Assembly: GCF_003046295.1 (NCBI RefSeq)
Contig: NZ_PZZN01000003.1
Location: forward strand, 1-64,000
Reading direction: 5' to 3'
DNA length: 64,000 bases
From: Sphingomonas aerolata
Lineage (GTDB): Bacteria; Pseudomonadota; Alphaproteobacteria; Sphingomonadales; Sphingomonadaceae
Below, piece by piece: positions 36,434 to 46,268 of the stretch. Each line of letters opens with the position of its first letter. Within the stretch, counting starts at the first letter, position 1. The notes beneath the pieces were generated by a model, which saw nothing but the letters and a program-made list of their open reading frames with translations, was not told the origin of the DNA and did no database searches. The position numbers and the translations under genes are program-made.

Positions 36434-37595
36434 TCGACGGCGCGGGGGCTGTCGCGCGGCGGCGGACGCTGACCACGACCGCGACCAGTCCCAGCGCCGA
36501 CGCCCCGGCACCCGCAAGCGCGACCATCGGATAGCCGAGGCCTGCCGCGATGACGCCGCCGCCAAGCGCTGCGCCGATCGCGTTGCCCAGGTTGAACGCA
36601 CCGATGTTCATCGCCGAGGCGAGGTTCGGCGCGTCGGCGGCGGCGTGCATGACGCGGACCTGAAGCGGGGGGACGAGCGCGAAGCTGGCGACGCCCCACA
36701 GGAAGATGAGGATCGCGGTCGGCACCTTGAACGGCATCAGCACGGCGAAGCCGACCAGGATCGCGGTCAGCAGCGCAAGCGTCACGATCAGCGTCCGGTC
36801 GACCGAGCGATCGGCGAACCGCCCGCCGAGCCAGTTGCCGACCGTCAGCCCCACGCCGTAGGTCACCAGCATCGCGGTGACATAGCCGAGCGACGCCTGC
36901 GTCACCTCGCGAAGGATCGGCGTGATATAGGTAAAGACGGTGAACATCGCGCTGGCGCCGACGACCGTCAGGCCCAGCGCCCCCAAGACAGGACCGCGCG
37001 TGAGGACGCGCAGTTCGGCCTTCGGGTCGGTGCCGGTCGGCGCGGGCAGCACGGGAAGCGTCAGCCGCAGCGCCGCCATCGTCGCGAAGCCCAGCACCGA
37101 AATACCCCAGAACGACGCGCGCCAGCCGAGGTGATCGCCCGCCCATGTCGCGAGCGGAACGCCGACGACATTGGCGATGGTCAGCCCCATGAACATCGCC
37201 GCGACTGCGCCGGCCCGGCGTTCGGGCGCGACGAGGCTGGCCGCGACGATCGCCCCGACCCCGAAGAACGCGCCGTGGTTGAACGACGTCAGGATCCGCG
37301 CGGCCATCAGCATGCCGTACCCCGTCGACATTGCGGCGAGCAGGTTGCCGATCGTGAAGATGCCCGCCAGCATGATCAGCAGCGTGCGGCGCGGCACGCG
37401 CCCGGTCGTCAGCGTCATCAGCGGCGCACCGATGACCACGCCCAACGCATAGGCACTGATGAGCAGGCCCGCGGTCGGGATCGAAACGCCGAGATCGCCG
37501 GCGATGACGGGGAGCAGCCCCATGGGGGCGAATTCGGTCACGCCGATGCCGAACGCGCCGACGGACAGGGCCAGAAGCCCGGGGTTCAATTTCAT
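36387..37595 (-). CDS. MFS transporter, DHA1 family
   Basis: 402 aa, 12 hydrophobic segments. Opening LLALSVGAFGIGVTEFAPMG and the GAPLMTLTTGRVPRRTLL loop-2/3 motif are those of the AraJ/YdhP-type DHA1 exporters (sugar or drug efflux). It is 27 nt after the aldo/keto reductase gene and presumably cotranscribed. It is convergent with GH3. The last residues (TISPGCRASAPADAR) are low-complexity and are encoded within the overlap. Confidence 0.9.
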   Translation of the reverse strand: MKLNPGLLALSVGAFGIGVTEFAPMGLLPVIAGDLGVSIPTAGLLISAYALGVVIGAPLMTLTTGRVPRRTLLIMLAGIFTIGNLLAAMSTGYGMLMAARILTSFNHGAFFGVGAIVAASLVAPERRAGAVAAMFMGLTIANVVGVPLATWAGDHLGWRASFWGISVLGFATMAALRLTLPVLPAPTGTDPKAELRVLTRGPVLGALGLTVVGASAMFTVFTYITPILREVTQASLGYVTAMLVTYGVGLTVGNWLGGRFADRSVDRTLIVTLALLTAILVGFAVLMPFKVPTAILIFLWGVASFALVPPLQVRVMHAAADAPNLASAMNIGAFNLGNAIGAALGGGVIAAGLGYPMVALAGAGASALGLVAVVVSVRRRATAPAPSTISPGCRASAPADAR

Positions 37596-37622
37596 CGCTG
37601 TATTCCTGATGACGTGGGCGGG

Positions 37623-38657
37623 TCAGACCATCGCCGGGTTCAGCCGGGCGAAACCCTCCTGCTGACGATAGGGGGTGTGCGGATAGGGCGGCAGAACCGC
37701 GCTGGCGGCATCGAGCGCCGCGACCTGTTCGACCGACAACGTCCAGCCGACCGCACCGATATTGTCGCGCAGCTGCGCCTCGGTACGTGCGCCGATGATG
37801 ACCGACGCGACGGTCGGCCGACGGAGCAGCCAGTTGATCGCGATTTGCGGCACGGTCTTGCCCGTTTCGTCCGCGATCAACTCGAGCGCATCGACCACGC
37901 GGTAGAGCAACTCGGCATCGACGGGCGGCGCGAATTGCTCCGTGTCGTGAAGCCGGCTGCCAGCGGGCACCGGTCGATCCCGGCCGATCTTGCCTGTCAG
38001 CCTGCCCCAGCCGAGCGGGCTCCAGACGAGCGCGCCGATGCCCTGGTCGGCGCCGACCGGCATGAGGTCTGCTTCGTACGCACGACCGACGAGCGAATAA
38101 TAGACCTGATGCGCGACGAGCCGGGACCAGCCATGGCGGTCGGCCAGGTTCTGCGCCTTCATCACCTGCCAGCCGGGATAATTGGATATCCCGGCATAAC
38201 AAACTTTGCCCGCCGCGATCAGCTGGTCGAGCGTGGCCATCACCTCCTCGGTCGGGGTCGATGCGTCGAAGGCGTGAAGCTGCAACAGGTCGATATGGTC
38301 GGTGCCGAGACGTTGCAGCGACTCCTCGACCGCACGGATCAGCCGGGCGCGCGACGTGCCCCAGTCCTGCGGCCCGTCGCCCATCGGCAGGCCGGTCTTG
38401 GTCGAGATCAGCACCTGATCACGCCGCCCCATGATGGCGCTGCCGAGCACCGTCTCGGACGCGCCGTGCGAATAGACATCGGCGGTGTCGAACAGGGTGA
38501 TCCCGGCATCGATGCACAGGTCGACCAGTCGTCGGGCTTCGACGGCGTCGCTGCATCCCCAGGCGCCGAACAGCGGACCGGTTCCGCCAAAGGTGCCGGT
38601 TCCGAAGCTCAATGCCGGTACCCGAAGTCCCGACGATCCCAATTGACGATAGTCCAT
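37623..38657 (-). CDS. Aldo/keto reductase
   Basis: 344 aa, cytoplasmic NADPH-dependent TIM barrel. Catalytic tetrad is visible: Asp and Tyr in LFDTADVYSHG, Lys in LISTKTGLP, His in LLQLHAFD. C-terminal cofactor motif IIGARTEAQLRDNIGA. The opening MDYRQLGSSGLRVPALSFGT is that of the YajO/YghZ-like subfamily. It is divergent from a LysR regulator that probably controls it together with the MFS exporter downstream, a common arrangement for aldehyde detoxification. Confidence 0.95.
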   Translation of the reverse strand: MDYRQLGSSGLRVPALSFGTGTFGGTGPLFGAWGCSDAVEARRLVDLCIDAGITLFDTADVYSHGASETVLGSAIMGRRDQVLISTKTGLPMGDGPQDWGTSRARLIRAVEESLQRLGTDHIDLLQLHAFDASTPTEEVMATLDQLIAAGKVCYAGISNYPGWQVMKAQNLADRHGWSRLVAHQVYYSLVGRAYEADLMPVGADQGIGALVWSPLGWGRLTGKIGRDRPVPAGSRLHDTEQFAPPVDAELLYRVVDALELIADETGKTVPQIAINWLLRRPTVASVIIGARTEAQLRDNIGAVGWTLSVEQVAALDAASAVLPPYPHTPYRQQEGFARLNPAMV

Positions 38658-38759
38658 AATCTTGATCCCGATCGCGGTGTACCCGGCTGCGATTTAGACG
38701 CATAGATAGGCCGAAGTGCACGGGCTGATTAGACGGTGTAGTCACGAAGGACCTTTGAC

Positions 38760-39668
38760 TTGAACGCAAAGACGGGAATGGGGGCTGATCGGGCCCGTGC
38801 GCTCGAGATCTTCGCCGTGGTCATGCGCGAGGGAAGCTTCTCGGGGGCGGGCCGCGTGCTCGGACTGACGCCGTCCGCGGTGGCGCGGGCGATCGATCGG
38901 ATCGAGGCTCGGCTCGGCGTCCGGCTGCTCCTGCGGTCGACCCGTGCGCTGACCCCGACGGCCGAAGGGCAGGCCTATCTCCAGACGGCGCGTCGAATCC
39001 TGGCCGACCTCGACGATGCCGAACAGCAGATTGCCGATCAGGGCGCGCCCCGGGGACGGCTGCGGATCAGTGCCGCGCTGTCGCATGGGCGGTTGTGCGT
39101 CGTCCCACTGCTCGGCGCATTTGCCGAGGCCTATCCACATATCCTCGTCGATATCGCGTTGACCGACACGATCGTCGACGTCGCGGCGGGGCAGGCGGAC
39201 GTCGCGATCCGCTTCGGTCCGCTGGTCGACAGCCTGTTGACCGCCCGGAAGCTCGGCGAGAGCCGGCGGGTGATCGTCGCGGCACCCGACTATCTGGCGC
39301 GGCGTGGTACCCCGACCAAGCCCGAGGACTTGCACCGGCACAACTGCCTGAATTTCAACTTTCGTCGAGTCGAACCCGTCTGGCCGTTCCGTGTCGATGG
39401 GGTAGACATGGCGCTCGTCGTGACCGGCAATATCGAAGCCAATAACGGCGAAACATTGGGGCAGCTGGCCGCCGCGGGCGTCGGGATCGCGCGCGTCGGT
39501 GCGTTCAGCGTCGTCGACGATATCGCCGCGGGCCGTCTCGTCCCGCTCTTCGAGGCGTATAATCCGGGCGACGTCGAACACATCCACGCGCTCTTCGTCG
39601 GCGGTAGCAACACGCCGGCGCGTGTCCGGGTGTTCGTCGACTTTCTCGCAGAACGCCTCCGGGGCTGA
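38760..39668 (+). CDS. LysR-family transcriptional regulator
   Basis: 302 aa. N-terminal winged helix (ALEIFAVVMREGSFSGAGRV, LTPSAVARAIDRIEARLGVR) and LysR effector domain with RLRISAALSHGRLCVVPLL and VAAPDYLARRGTP. The start is a TTG at 38760 in the longest frame; ATG 38778 (MGADRARALEIFAV) is an equally good alternative close to the domain. Divergent from the aldo/keto reductase gene across about 100 bp. Confidence 0.93.
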   Translation: MNAKTGMGADRARALEIFAVVMREGSFSGAGRVLGLTPSAVARAIDRIEARLGVRLLLRSTRALTPTAEGQAYLQTARRILADLDDAEQQIADQGAPRGRLRISAALSHGRLCVVPLLGAFAEAYPHILVDIALTDTIVDVAAGQADVAIRFGPLVDSLLTARKLGESRRVIVAAPDYLARRGTPTKPEDLHRHNCLNFNFRRVEPVWPFRVDGVDMALVVTGNIEANNGETLGQLAAAGVGIARVGAFSVVDDIAAGRLVPLFEAYNPGDVEHIHALFVGGSNTPARVRVFVDFLAERLRG

Positions 39669-39694
39669 TCGCCGCGCCGGTGTGCCGGGAGGGG

Positions 39695-41227
39695 TTATCG
39701 ACCCGCGGCCATCCCGGGTCGCGCAGGCACTTGGCGGTGTCCGCTGAGATCGGATCCGGCATCGACGGCAAAACGGCGGTTCCAGATCGTGGCGGCCGCC
39801 GACACCGCCGTCACGACGAGGAATGCGAGGGTGAAATCGGCGAGCACCGGGCGTGTCGTGCCCGATCCGAGCATGCCGACATGCAACGCGGCCGCGCCGA
39901 CGCAGATGCCGAGCGAGAGCATGAGCTGCTGGAACGTTGCGTAGAAACTGGTCGCGCTGCTCATCCGTGACGATGGAATCTCGTCATAGGCGATCGTGTT
40001 GTAGGCGGAGAACTGGAACGACATGAAAAAGCCCGAGAGCATCAGGACGCCAAAGATGACGGGGATGGGCCAGTCGGGGCGGAACAGCCCGCACACCGCG
40101 TAGCCGCCGCTCGAACACAGGCCGCCGACGATCAGGCTGTTGCGGAATCCGAACCGTCGCAGCACGCGGGGGGCGAGGCTCTTCATCATCAGCGAACCGA
40201 TCGCCCCGGCAATCGTGATCGCGCCGCTCGCCGCCGCGGTCATGCCGAAGCCGAGCTGGAGCATCATCGGCAACAGGAACGGCTGGGCGCCTTGCGTGAT
40301 CCGCGTCAGCGATCCGCCGATCACCGACAGGCGGAAGGTCGGGATCCGCATCAGCGACAGGTCGAGGATCGGATCGCTGCGGCGTCTGGCGTGGCGGATA
40401 TAGGCGACGCCCGCGACCAGGCCGATCGCGATGAGCCCGACGGCCTGCGTCAGTTCGCCCGTGCGGCTGGTCATCTCGAACCCGAACAACAGGCACCCGA
40501 GCGAGATGCCCGACAGAATGAAGCCGGGCACGTCGAAGGGTGCCGGCTGATCCTCGCGCACATCACCGATATAGCGGGTGACGAGCACCACGCCGAGCAT
40601 GCCGATCGGGATGTTGAGGTAGAAGATCCAGCGCCAGTCCAGATAGGTGACGATCGCGCCACCGACCGGCGGCCCGAGGATCGGACCGATCAGCGCGGGC
40701 ATGATCAGCCACGACATGGCCTGCACCATGTCTTCCTTGGCCACGCTGCGAAGCAGGACGAGACGCCCGATCGGGATCATCATCGCGCCGCCCAGACCCT
40801 GCAGGAACCGCGCGCCCATCATGAACGACAGGCTGGTCGCCTGACCGCACAGGATCGAACCGCCGACGAAGATCAGGATCGCGGCCCGGAACACGGTGCG
40901 CGAGCCGAACCGGTCGGCAAGCCGCCCGCTGGCCGGGATGAAGATCGCCAGCGCCAGCAGATAGGAGGTGAGTGCCGATCCCATGCTCGTCGCGGGCACG
41001 CCGAAATCGCGCGCCATGGTCGGCAACGCCGTCGCGAGCACGGTGGAATCCATCTGCTCCATGAACAGCGCGCAGGCCATGATCAGCGCGGTGACTCGGT
41101 AGTTGCTCGACGTGTGCGGGGGCGCTCCGGCGTCGCGCGGGACCCGCGCGATAGTGTCCGCGGCCGGGACGATGCCGTCGCGGACTTCGCTGTTGATAGC
41201 GGCGAGCCCGCGCCGGCGAAGTCTCAT
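39695..41227 (-). CDS. MFS efflux transporter, DHA2 (EmrB/QacA) family
   Basis: About 510 aa, 14 hydrophobic segments. Motif C-like GPILGPPVGGAIVTYLDWRW and motif A-like SGRLADRFGSRTVF, with the EQMDSTVLATALPTMA first helix, are typical of EmrB-type drug:H+ antiporters. Start ATG 41227 overlaps the outer-membrane-factor stop (ATGA); a GTG at 41236 is less likely. Last gene of the MarR-headed efflux operon. Whether it uses the HlyD and OMF of the operon or acts alone cannot be told. Confidence 0.92.
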   Translation of the reverse strand: MRLRRRGLAAINSEVRDGIVPAADTIARVPRDAGAPPHTSSNYRVTALIMACALFMEQMDSTVLATALPTMARDFGVPATSMGSALTSYLLALAIFIPASGRLADRFGSRTVFRAAILIFVGGSILCGQATSLSFMMGARFLQGLGGAMMIPIGRLVLLRSVAKEDMVQAMSWLIMPALIGPILGPPVGGAIVTYLDWRWIFYLNIPIGMLGVVLVTRYIGDVREDQPAPFDVPGFILSGISLGCLLFGFEMTSRTGELTQAVGLIAIGLVAGVAYIRHARRRSDPILDLSLMRIPTFRLSVIGGSLTRITQGAQPFLLPMMLQLGFGMTAAASGAITIAGAIGSLMMKSLAPRVLRRFGFRNSLIVGGLCSSGGYAVCGLFRPDWPIPVIFGVLMLSGFFMSFQFSAYNTIAYDEIPSSRMSSATSFYATFQQLMLSLGICVGAAALHVGMLGSGTTRPVLADFTLAFLVVTAVSAAATIWNRRFAVDAGSDLSGHRQVPARPGMAAGR

Positions 41228-42663
41228 GCCTGCCACCCGCCGCCCAACGCCCTGAAGACGTCGACCTGACGATCAATCAACAACGCGTCGGATGCGGCAA
41301 GATTGGCCTGGGCCGTGGTCAGCGCCGCCTGGGCGGTCAGCAGCGACAGGAAGTCGGTTCGGCCAAAGCGATAGAGCGTGCCCGCCTGGCTGGCGGCGGT
41401 CGCGGCGCTCGCCTGCGCCCGCGACAGCGCGGCGTTGCGATCCCCTTCGCGCGCATAGGCTGACAGCGCGGTCTCGGTTTCGCGCAACGCCTCAAGCGTC
41501 GTCGAATCGAACTGCGCCAGCGCCTGATCCGCCGAGGCGCCGGCCTGCGCGATGCGGGCACGGACGACCGGGCGGTTCGGGAAGCTCCAGCTGATGAGCG
41601 GGCCGAGCCCCAGGTGGAATGCGCTGGTGGATCCGAGCGTCGAGACCGGCCCTGTGAACCCGGCGGATCCCCCCAGGCTGACCTGCGGATACAGGTCGGC
41701 GGTGGCGATGCCGATCCGCGCAGTCGCCGCTACCAGTGCGCGTTCGGCCTGACGGATATCGGGCCGGCGGCGGATCAGTGCGGCGCCGTCGCCGATCGGC
41801 AGCGGCCGGGTCAGCGCGGGGGGCTTCGCGCAGGTCGCGATCTCGGCGGGATAGGCGGCGGGTGCCCGACCTATCAGCGTCGCCAGCCGGTAGAGCGCGG
41901 CGGTGCGCGTCGCGACCTGCGACGGGATCAACGCCTCGCTCTGGTCGACCGCGGTCCTTGCCCGCGTGACGTCGAACGCCGTGCCGCGCCCACCACGTTG
42001 CAGGCGGCGCGTGACGTCGAGCGTCTGGCGCTGGAGGGCAAGTACCCGGCTGTTGGCGGCGAGCACCATGTTCGCCGTGCACACCGCGGCATAGCTGCGC
42101 GCGGTTTCGGCAGCGACGGTCACGCGGACGTCGTCGCGCGCGGCGGCGACCGCCTGCGCATCGCCCTGCGCGGTTTCGATCGCGCGCCGGATGCGCCCCG
42201 ACAGGTCGAGCGGATAGGCGAGCGTGATGCCGAGATTGGCGTCGAGCGTTCCGGGCAGGTTGCCGCGGCTCGCATAGGGCCGGTCGATCGACGTACCGCC
42301 GCCGAGCGTGGTCGACAGCGTCCGCCCGGCGGCAACCTCCGCAACGACCGCGTCGGCGCGGCGGAGATTGGCATCGGCCGCGCGCAGATCAGTGTTCGCC
42401 GCCAGCGCCTCGGCGACGAACGCGTCGAGCCGGGGATCGCCATAGAGCTGCCACCAGCGATCGGGGAGGGGGGCATCGACGAACGCGGCCTCGTGACCGC
42501 TGTCGAACGCGCCCTGCGCGGCGGGCATCGCGGCGACGGCGCGGTCGGGGGGCGCATAGTCCGGGCCGGCGGTGGTGCAGGCGGCGAGGCCGAGCGCGAG
42601 GATACTCGCGGCGAGACCGCGGTGGGTGGGGGAACGGCTGATCGGCGAGAGACGCGTGCGCAT
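41224..42663 (-). CDS. NodT-type outer-membrane efflux lipoprotein
   Basis: 479 aa. Lipobox-like LALGLAAC gives a lipidated Cys after the signal peptide, followed by WWQLYGDPRLDAFVAEALA and two OEP repeats (DLYPQVSLGGSAGFTG, LGPLISWSFPNRPVVRARI). It is the outer-membrane channel of the tripartite efflux system encoded upstream. ATG 42663 overlaps the HlyD stop (TGATG). Confidence 0.93.
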   Translation of the reverse strand: MRTRLSPISRSPTHRGLAASILALGLAACTTAGPDYAPPDRAVAAMPAAQGAFDSGHEAAFVDAPLPDRWWQLYGDPRLDAFVAEALAANTDLRAADANLRRADAVVAEVAAGRTLSTTLGGGTSIDRPYASRGNLPGTLDANLGITLAYPLDLSGRIRRAIETAQGDAQAVAAARDDVRVTVAAETARSYAAVCTANMVLAANSRVLALQRQTLDVTRRLQRGGRGTAFDVTRARTAVDQSEALIPSQVATRTAALYRLATLIGRAPAAYPAEIATCAKPPALTRPLPIGDGAALIRRRPDIRQAERALVAATARIGIATADLYPQVSLGGSAGFTGPVSTLGSTSAFHLGLGPLISWSFPNRPVVRARIAQAGASADQALAQFDSTTLEALRETETALSAYAREGDRNAALSRAQASAATAASQAGTLYRFGRTDFLSLLTAQAALTTAQANLAASDALLIDRQVDVFRALGGGWQA

Positions 42664-43565
42664 CACGCCGGCGCTCCCGACTGAAGTTTGGGTTCCACCG
42701 TCACCGTCGCCGTCCGCCCGACGATAAGCGGGACACCCTTCGGCACCTGCACCAGCTTCACGCGCACCGGGATGCGCTGTGCGAGGCGGACCCAGTTGAA
42801 CGTCGGGTTCACATTGGGCAGCAGGTTGGTCGTGTTCGTCCGTTCGCTGTCATTGATGCCCGCCGCGATGCTGTCGACGCGGCCGTGCAACGCCTGCGCT
42901 TCGCCCATCAGATGCACGGTTACCGGGTCGCCAAGATGGATGCTGCCGAGCTTGGTTTCCTCGAAATAGCCCTCGACCCGAAGCGAGTCCGTGTCGATCA
43001 GCGCCATCGCCTGTGCGCCAGCCGCGATATAGTCGCCGGGATGGAGATCGAGATTGGTGACGATGCCGTGCACGGTTGCCCGCACAGTCGTCCGCGCAAG
43101 GTTCAGCGCCGCGGTCGATCGCGCGCTCCGGGCCTGCGCGAGCGTTGCCGAGGCGGTGGCGACGCGCGCGACATTCTGTTCGTGCGTTTCCTTGGCGACC
43201 AGATCGCCCAGCGCGAGGTCGCGCTGCGCCTCGCGCCGTGCCTGCAGCAGCGTCGCGCGCGCGCTCGCGATCGACGCGTCAGATTGCGCAAGCGTCAGTT
43301 CAAAACGGGGACGATCGACCACGAACAGCACGTCGCCGGGCTTGACCGTCTGGTTGTCCCGCACCGCGACGCGCGTGACGAGACCCGCGACATCGGGCGT
43401 GACGCGAACGATGTCGGCCCGGATATGCCCGTCGCGCGTCCACGGATCGCTCTCATAGCGCTTCCACAGCCACAGCGCGACGACCACCGCGAGCGCGACG
43501 ATGACCAAGGTGACGGCGGAACGGCCGAGCGGGGCCAGCAGGGACTTGAGACGGGGCGAGGTCAT
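42663..43565 (-). CDS. HlyD/AaeA-like efflux adaptor
   Basis: 300 aa. One membrane anchor (SAVTLVIVALAVVVALWLW), lipoyl half-motifs TPDVAGLVTRVAVRDNQTVK and TVRATVHGIVTNLDLHPGDY, and a short coiled coil between. This layout matches the AaeA/EmrA subgroup that works with FUSC pumps. The longer open frame upstream lies inside DUF1656, so ATG 43565, overlapping its stop (ATGA), is the start. Confidence 0.93.
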   Translation of the reverse strand: MTSPRLKSLLAPLGRSAVTLVIVALAVVVALWLWKRYESDPWTRDGHIRADIVRVTPDVAGLVTRVAVRDNQTVKPGDVLFVVDRPRFELTLAQSDASIASARATLLQARREAQRDLALGDLVAKETHEQNVARVATASATLAQARSARSTAALNLARTTVRATVHGIVTNLDLHPGDYIAAGAQAMALIDTDSLRVEGYFEETKLGSIHLGDPVTVHLMGEAQALHGRVDSIAAGINDSERTNTTNLLPNVNPTFNWVRLAQRIPVRVKLVQVPKGVPLIVGRTATVTVEPKLQSGAPA

Positions 43566-43768
43566 GCGGAAGGTCCGGTGAGCAGGGCAAGCAGCCCGAG
43601 GATGAGGATGAACAGCGCCAGGTCGACCAGCGGACGATAGGTCACTGCGCGGTACACCCCGGCAAAGGCGAGCAGGCGGGTGGTGACGCCCGTGAGCACG
43701 ACCGCGGCGACCGCGAGCAGGAGGAGGGTCGGCAGATAGACACCGCCGATCGAGATCTCGCCGGTCAT
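43562..43768 (-). CDS. DUF1656 (AaeX-like) small membrane protein
   Basis: 68 aa with two hydrophobic helices (YLPTLLLLAVAAVVLTGVTT and LVDLALFILILGLLALL) and the opening GEISIGGVYLPTL, the signature of DUF1656/AaeX. Its function is unknown, but it nearly always lies between the FUSC pump and HlyD adaptor genes, as here, with ATGA overlaps on both sides. Confidence 0.92.
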   Translation of the reverse strand: MTGEISIGGVYLPTLLLLAVAAVVLTGVTTRLLAFAGVYRAVTYRPLVDLALFILILGLLALLTGPSA

Positions 43769-45819
43769 GCGGGCATCTCCGGTGAGCCCGCATAGGCGGG
43801 GGCCGAGGGAAAGAGGTTGCGGCGCAGCGAGGTGAGCGCGAGCACGCTTCTGCGGTGGCGGTCGGGCATGCTCGACGCGAAGCCGGCCAGCGCCCGGTCG
43901 ATCCCCGCGAGCAGATCGGGTTCGGGGGGCGCCGGCTGGTTGGGGCGCAGCGCGCGGTAATGCGTCCCGACCCCGCGCAGCACCGGCGTGATCATCGCTG
44001 CCTCGTCAACCGGACCGTCGATGCGGAGCTGGCGGAGTTCGCCGACCGCCACACCGACGCGCAGGTCGGTCAGCGCATCGAGCAGCGGCTTGCCGGGATC
44101 CTCGCCCTGCAGTGCAAGCCGCGGTGCGAGCAGTCCGATCCGGTCGAGCATCCGCGCGATCCAGCCCGCCGTATCGGGCCGGCCGGTCGAATCCGCGCGC
44201 ATCGCCAGTTCGCGCCAGCCGGCACGGAGCAACCGTCGCGCGCTGGTCTGCGCGCCGATCGTCTGGAACAGGCCGACCGTGACGACCGCGAACAACGTCC
44301 CGATCAATTGCGCGATCGCGCCGTTCATAAACTGGTCGAACCCGCCGCCGAACCGGTCGTTCAGCCCGACCGTGTTGAGTCCGCCAAGCAGCGCGCCGAG
44401 CGTCACGAGCAAGGTCGCTGGCCGCGCGAGGAACATCCCCCCGATCAGCATCGGCGGCGCGAGCACCGCGGCGAGCGTCACGAAGTCCGTCACGCGCGGC
44501 AGGATCGCAAACGCATAGACGGCCGACACGACCAGGCCGAGGATCGTGCCATAGAAGAATGCCTTGATCGCCGGCGCCGGGTTGTCGCTGTTGCCGAACA
44601 AGGCGCAGCACACCCCCGCGATCAGCACCGCCCCCGCACCGTCGGTCCATGCGGTTCCGATCCAGAAGGCGCAGCCCAGCAGGATCGTCATCACCGTGCC
44701 CGCGGCCGCCCGTAGCGCGATGCCGCGATCGCGGTGTAGCGGTCTGCGGGGGGAGCGTGCGAGCAGTCGCGCGACGGCGGGGGTGACGGGCGCGCGCGAC
44801 GGCGATCGCATCTGATCGCGCAAGTCGCGCACGTTGCGATGCGCGTCGACCAGTTCCCCGAGCCGCGCCACCAGGCTCAGCCGCAACGCGTCACGCCAGA
44901 TCAGCGCGCTGCCGGGCGCGGGTTCGAGCGCGCGAGCACGGGCGATCAGCTCATCGGCGTGCGCGCCGCGCTCCGATGCGGAAGAGGGATCGCGCAGCCA
45001 TTCGCGAACGTCCTCGATGAGCGCGAGCGCCTCGGGGCGCGGCCTGTCGGCGCCCCGCTTGAGCTCGACTATCCGGTCGTCGATCGCGCTCGCCAGCGGC
45101 AACAGCATCGACAGTTCCGCCTGGAGTGCGCGCAACGTCCGGACGCGCGGGAGCAGCCGTGCGGTGTCGAACGGCAGATGGATGGAAAGCTGGTGCAGCT
45201 CGTTGATGTCCAGTGCCAGCCGCCGCCGGTCGCGGTCGAGCGCGGCATCGCTTTCCCCCGCAAGCGAATCGCGCGACCAGCGTTCCGCGTCGGCGAGGAT
45301 CGCGTCGATCCGGCCGAGCAGCACGGCGGTGACGGTCTGCGGGAAGACGAGGCCGTGGATCAGACTGCCGCACAGGATGCCGATCGTGATCTCCTGCACC
45401 CGCAGCGCAGCGATGGTGAAGACCGCGCCCGGCGCCGCAACCGACGGAAAACCGATGATGCTGGCGGTATAGCCCGCGAGCAGGAACACATAGGCCCGCG
45501 GCGTCCGGTCGAGCAGCGAGATGTAGAGGCACAGCCCGAGCCACAGCGCGAGGCCGAGCGACAGGAGTTCGGGCGCGTTGACGAGGTTCGGCACGAGCAC
45601 GACCGCGGCAATCGCGCCAAGCACGGTCCCCGCGACCCGGAACACCGCCTTCGACAACACCGCGCCGGCCAGTGGCTGCGCGACGATATAGGACGTCGTC
45701 ACCGCCCAATAGGGCCGCGTCAGACCGATCCGCAGCGCGATGTAATAAGCGAGGATCGCGGCGACGAAGCATTTGACCGAGAAGAGCGCCTCCTTCCCCC
45801 CGAAACGCGACAGCGTCAT
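43765..45819 (-). CDS. FUSC-family (AaeB-like) aromatic acid efflux pump
   Basis: 684 aa with two membrane bundles (about 10-165 and 375-525) separated by a large cytoplasmic region. Opening FSVKCFVAAILAYYIALRIG, then LTRPYWAVTTSYIVAQPLAG, is the FUSC N-terminal signature. Members such as AaeB export hydroxylated aromatic acids; here plant cell-wall phenolics would be a natural substrate given the neighbouring polysaccharide genes, but that is inference. Starts within the end of the MarR gene (ATGA). Confidence 0.94.
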   Translation of the reverse strand: MTLSRFGGKEALFSVKCFVAAILAYYIALRIGLTRPYWAVTTSYIVAQPLAGAVLSKAVFRVAGTVLGAIAAVVLVPNLVNAPELLSLGLALWLGLCLYISLLDRTPRAYVFLLAGYTASIIGFPSVAAPGAVFTIAALRVQEITIGILCGSLIHGLVFPQTVTAVLLGRIDAILADAERWSRDSLAGESDAALDRDRRRLALDINELHQLSIHLPFDTARLLPRVRTLRALQAELSMLLPLASAIDDRIVELKRGADRPRPEALALIEDVREWLRDPSSASERGAHADELIARARALEPAPGSALIWRDALRLSLVARLGELVDAHRNVRDLRDQMRSPSRAPVTPAVARLLARSPRRPLHRDRGIALRAAAGTVMTILLGCAFWIGTAWTDGAGAVLIAGVCCALFGNSDNPAPAIKAFFYGTILGLVVSAVYAFAILPRVTDFVTLAAVLAPPMLIGGMFLARPATLLVTLGALLGGLNTVGLNDRFGGGFDQFMNGAIAQLIGTLFAVVTVGLFQTIGAQTSARRLLRAGWRELAMRADSTGRPDTAGWIARMLDRIGLLAPRLALQGEDPGKPLLDALTDLRVGVAVGELRQLRIDGPVDEAAMITPVLRGVGTHYRALRPNQPAPPEPDLLAGIDRALAGFASSMPDRHRRSVLALTSLRRNLFPSAPAYAGSPEMPA

Positions 45820-46268
45820 CGTCCGCGATCTGCCACAAACCGCGCGCCGAGCCGTTCCGCAACACGTAGCGCGGTGGCCAGATCGTCGTCCGGCACGCCC
45901 TCGAGCATCGCATGGCGCAGCGTCGCGAACTTCGCCTCGATCGTGGTGACGAGCCGCCGCCCGTGTGGCGTCAGGCGGATCCGGCTGACCCGCGCATCGG
46001 CGGGATCGCGGTGGCGCTCGACAAGCCCGGCGGCGGTCATCTGGTCGATCGAGCGCACCAGCGATGCCTGTGTCACGTCGAGTTCACAGGCGAGATCGAT
46101 CTGCCGCACATCGTCGCCCAGCCGCCCGACCTGAACCAGCGCCCAGCCGGTCGATGCCGACACCCCCATGTCGCGGAGCGCATGGTCGGCCGCCTGCCGC
46201 CAGCTGCGCGCGAGCGGCAGGAGGGTTCGGGCGTAGGAGGATTCGAGCACGGCGCGAGGGGAGGTCAT
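45816..46268 (-). CDS. MarR-family transcriptional regulator
   Basis: 150 aa. Winged helix with LACELDVTQASLVRSIDQMT (recognition helix) and the wing VERHRDPADARVSRIRLTPH, the DxR signature of MarR. First gene of the efflux operon; a TTAGC/GCTAA palindrome sits on its start codon, implying repression of its own operon until an aromatic ligand binds. No Shine-Dalgarno is obvious before ATG 46268. Confidence 0.94.
   Translation of the reverse strand: MTSPRAVLESSYARTLLPLARSWRQAADHALRDMGVSASTGWALVQVGRLGDDVRQIDLACELDVTQASLVRSIDQMTAAGLVERHRDPADARVSRIRLTPHGRRLVTTIEAKFATLRHAMLEGVPDDDLATALRVAERLGARFVADRGR

Noticed and set aside
36645..38705. 686-aa plus-strand ORF across the MFS and aldo/keto reductase genes
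   Set aside because: Asp/Arg/His/Gln-rich shadow frame; the minus strand has two clear genes with catalytic motifs.
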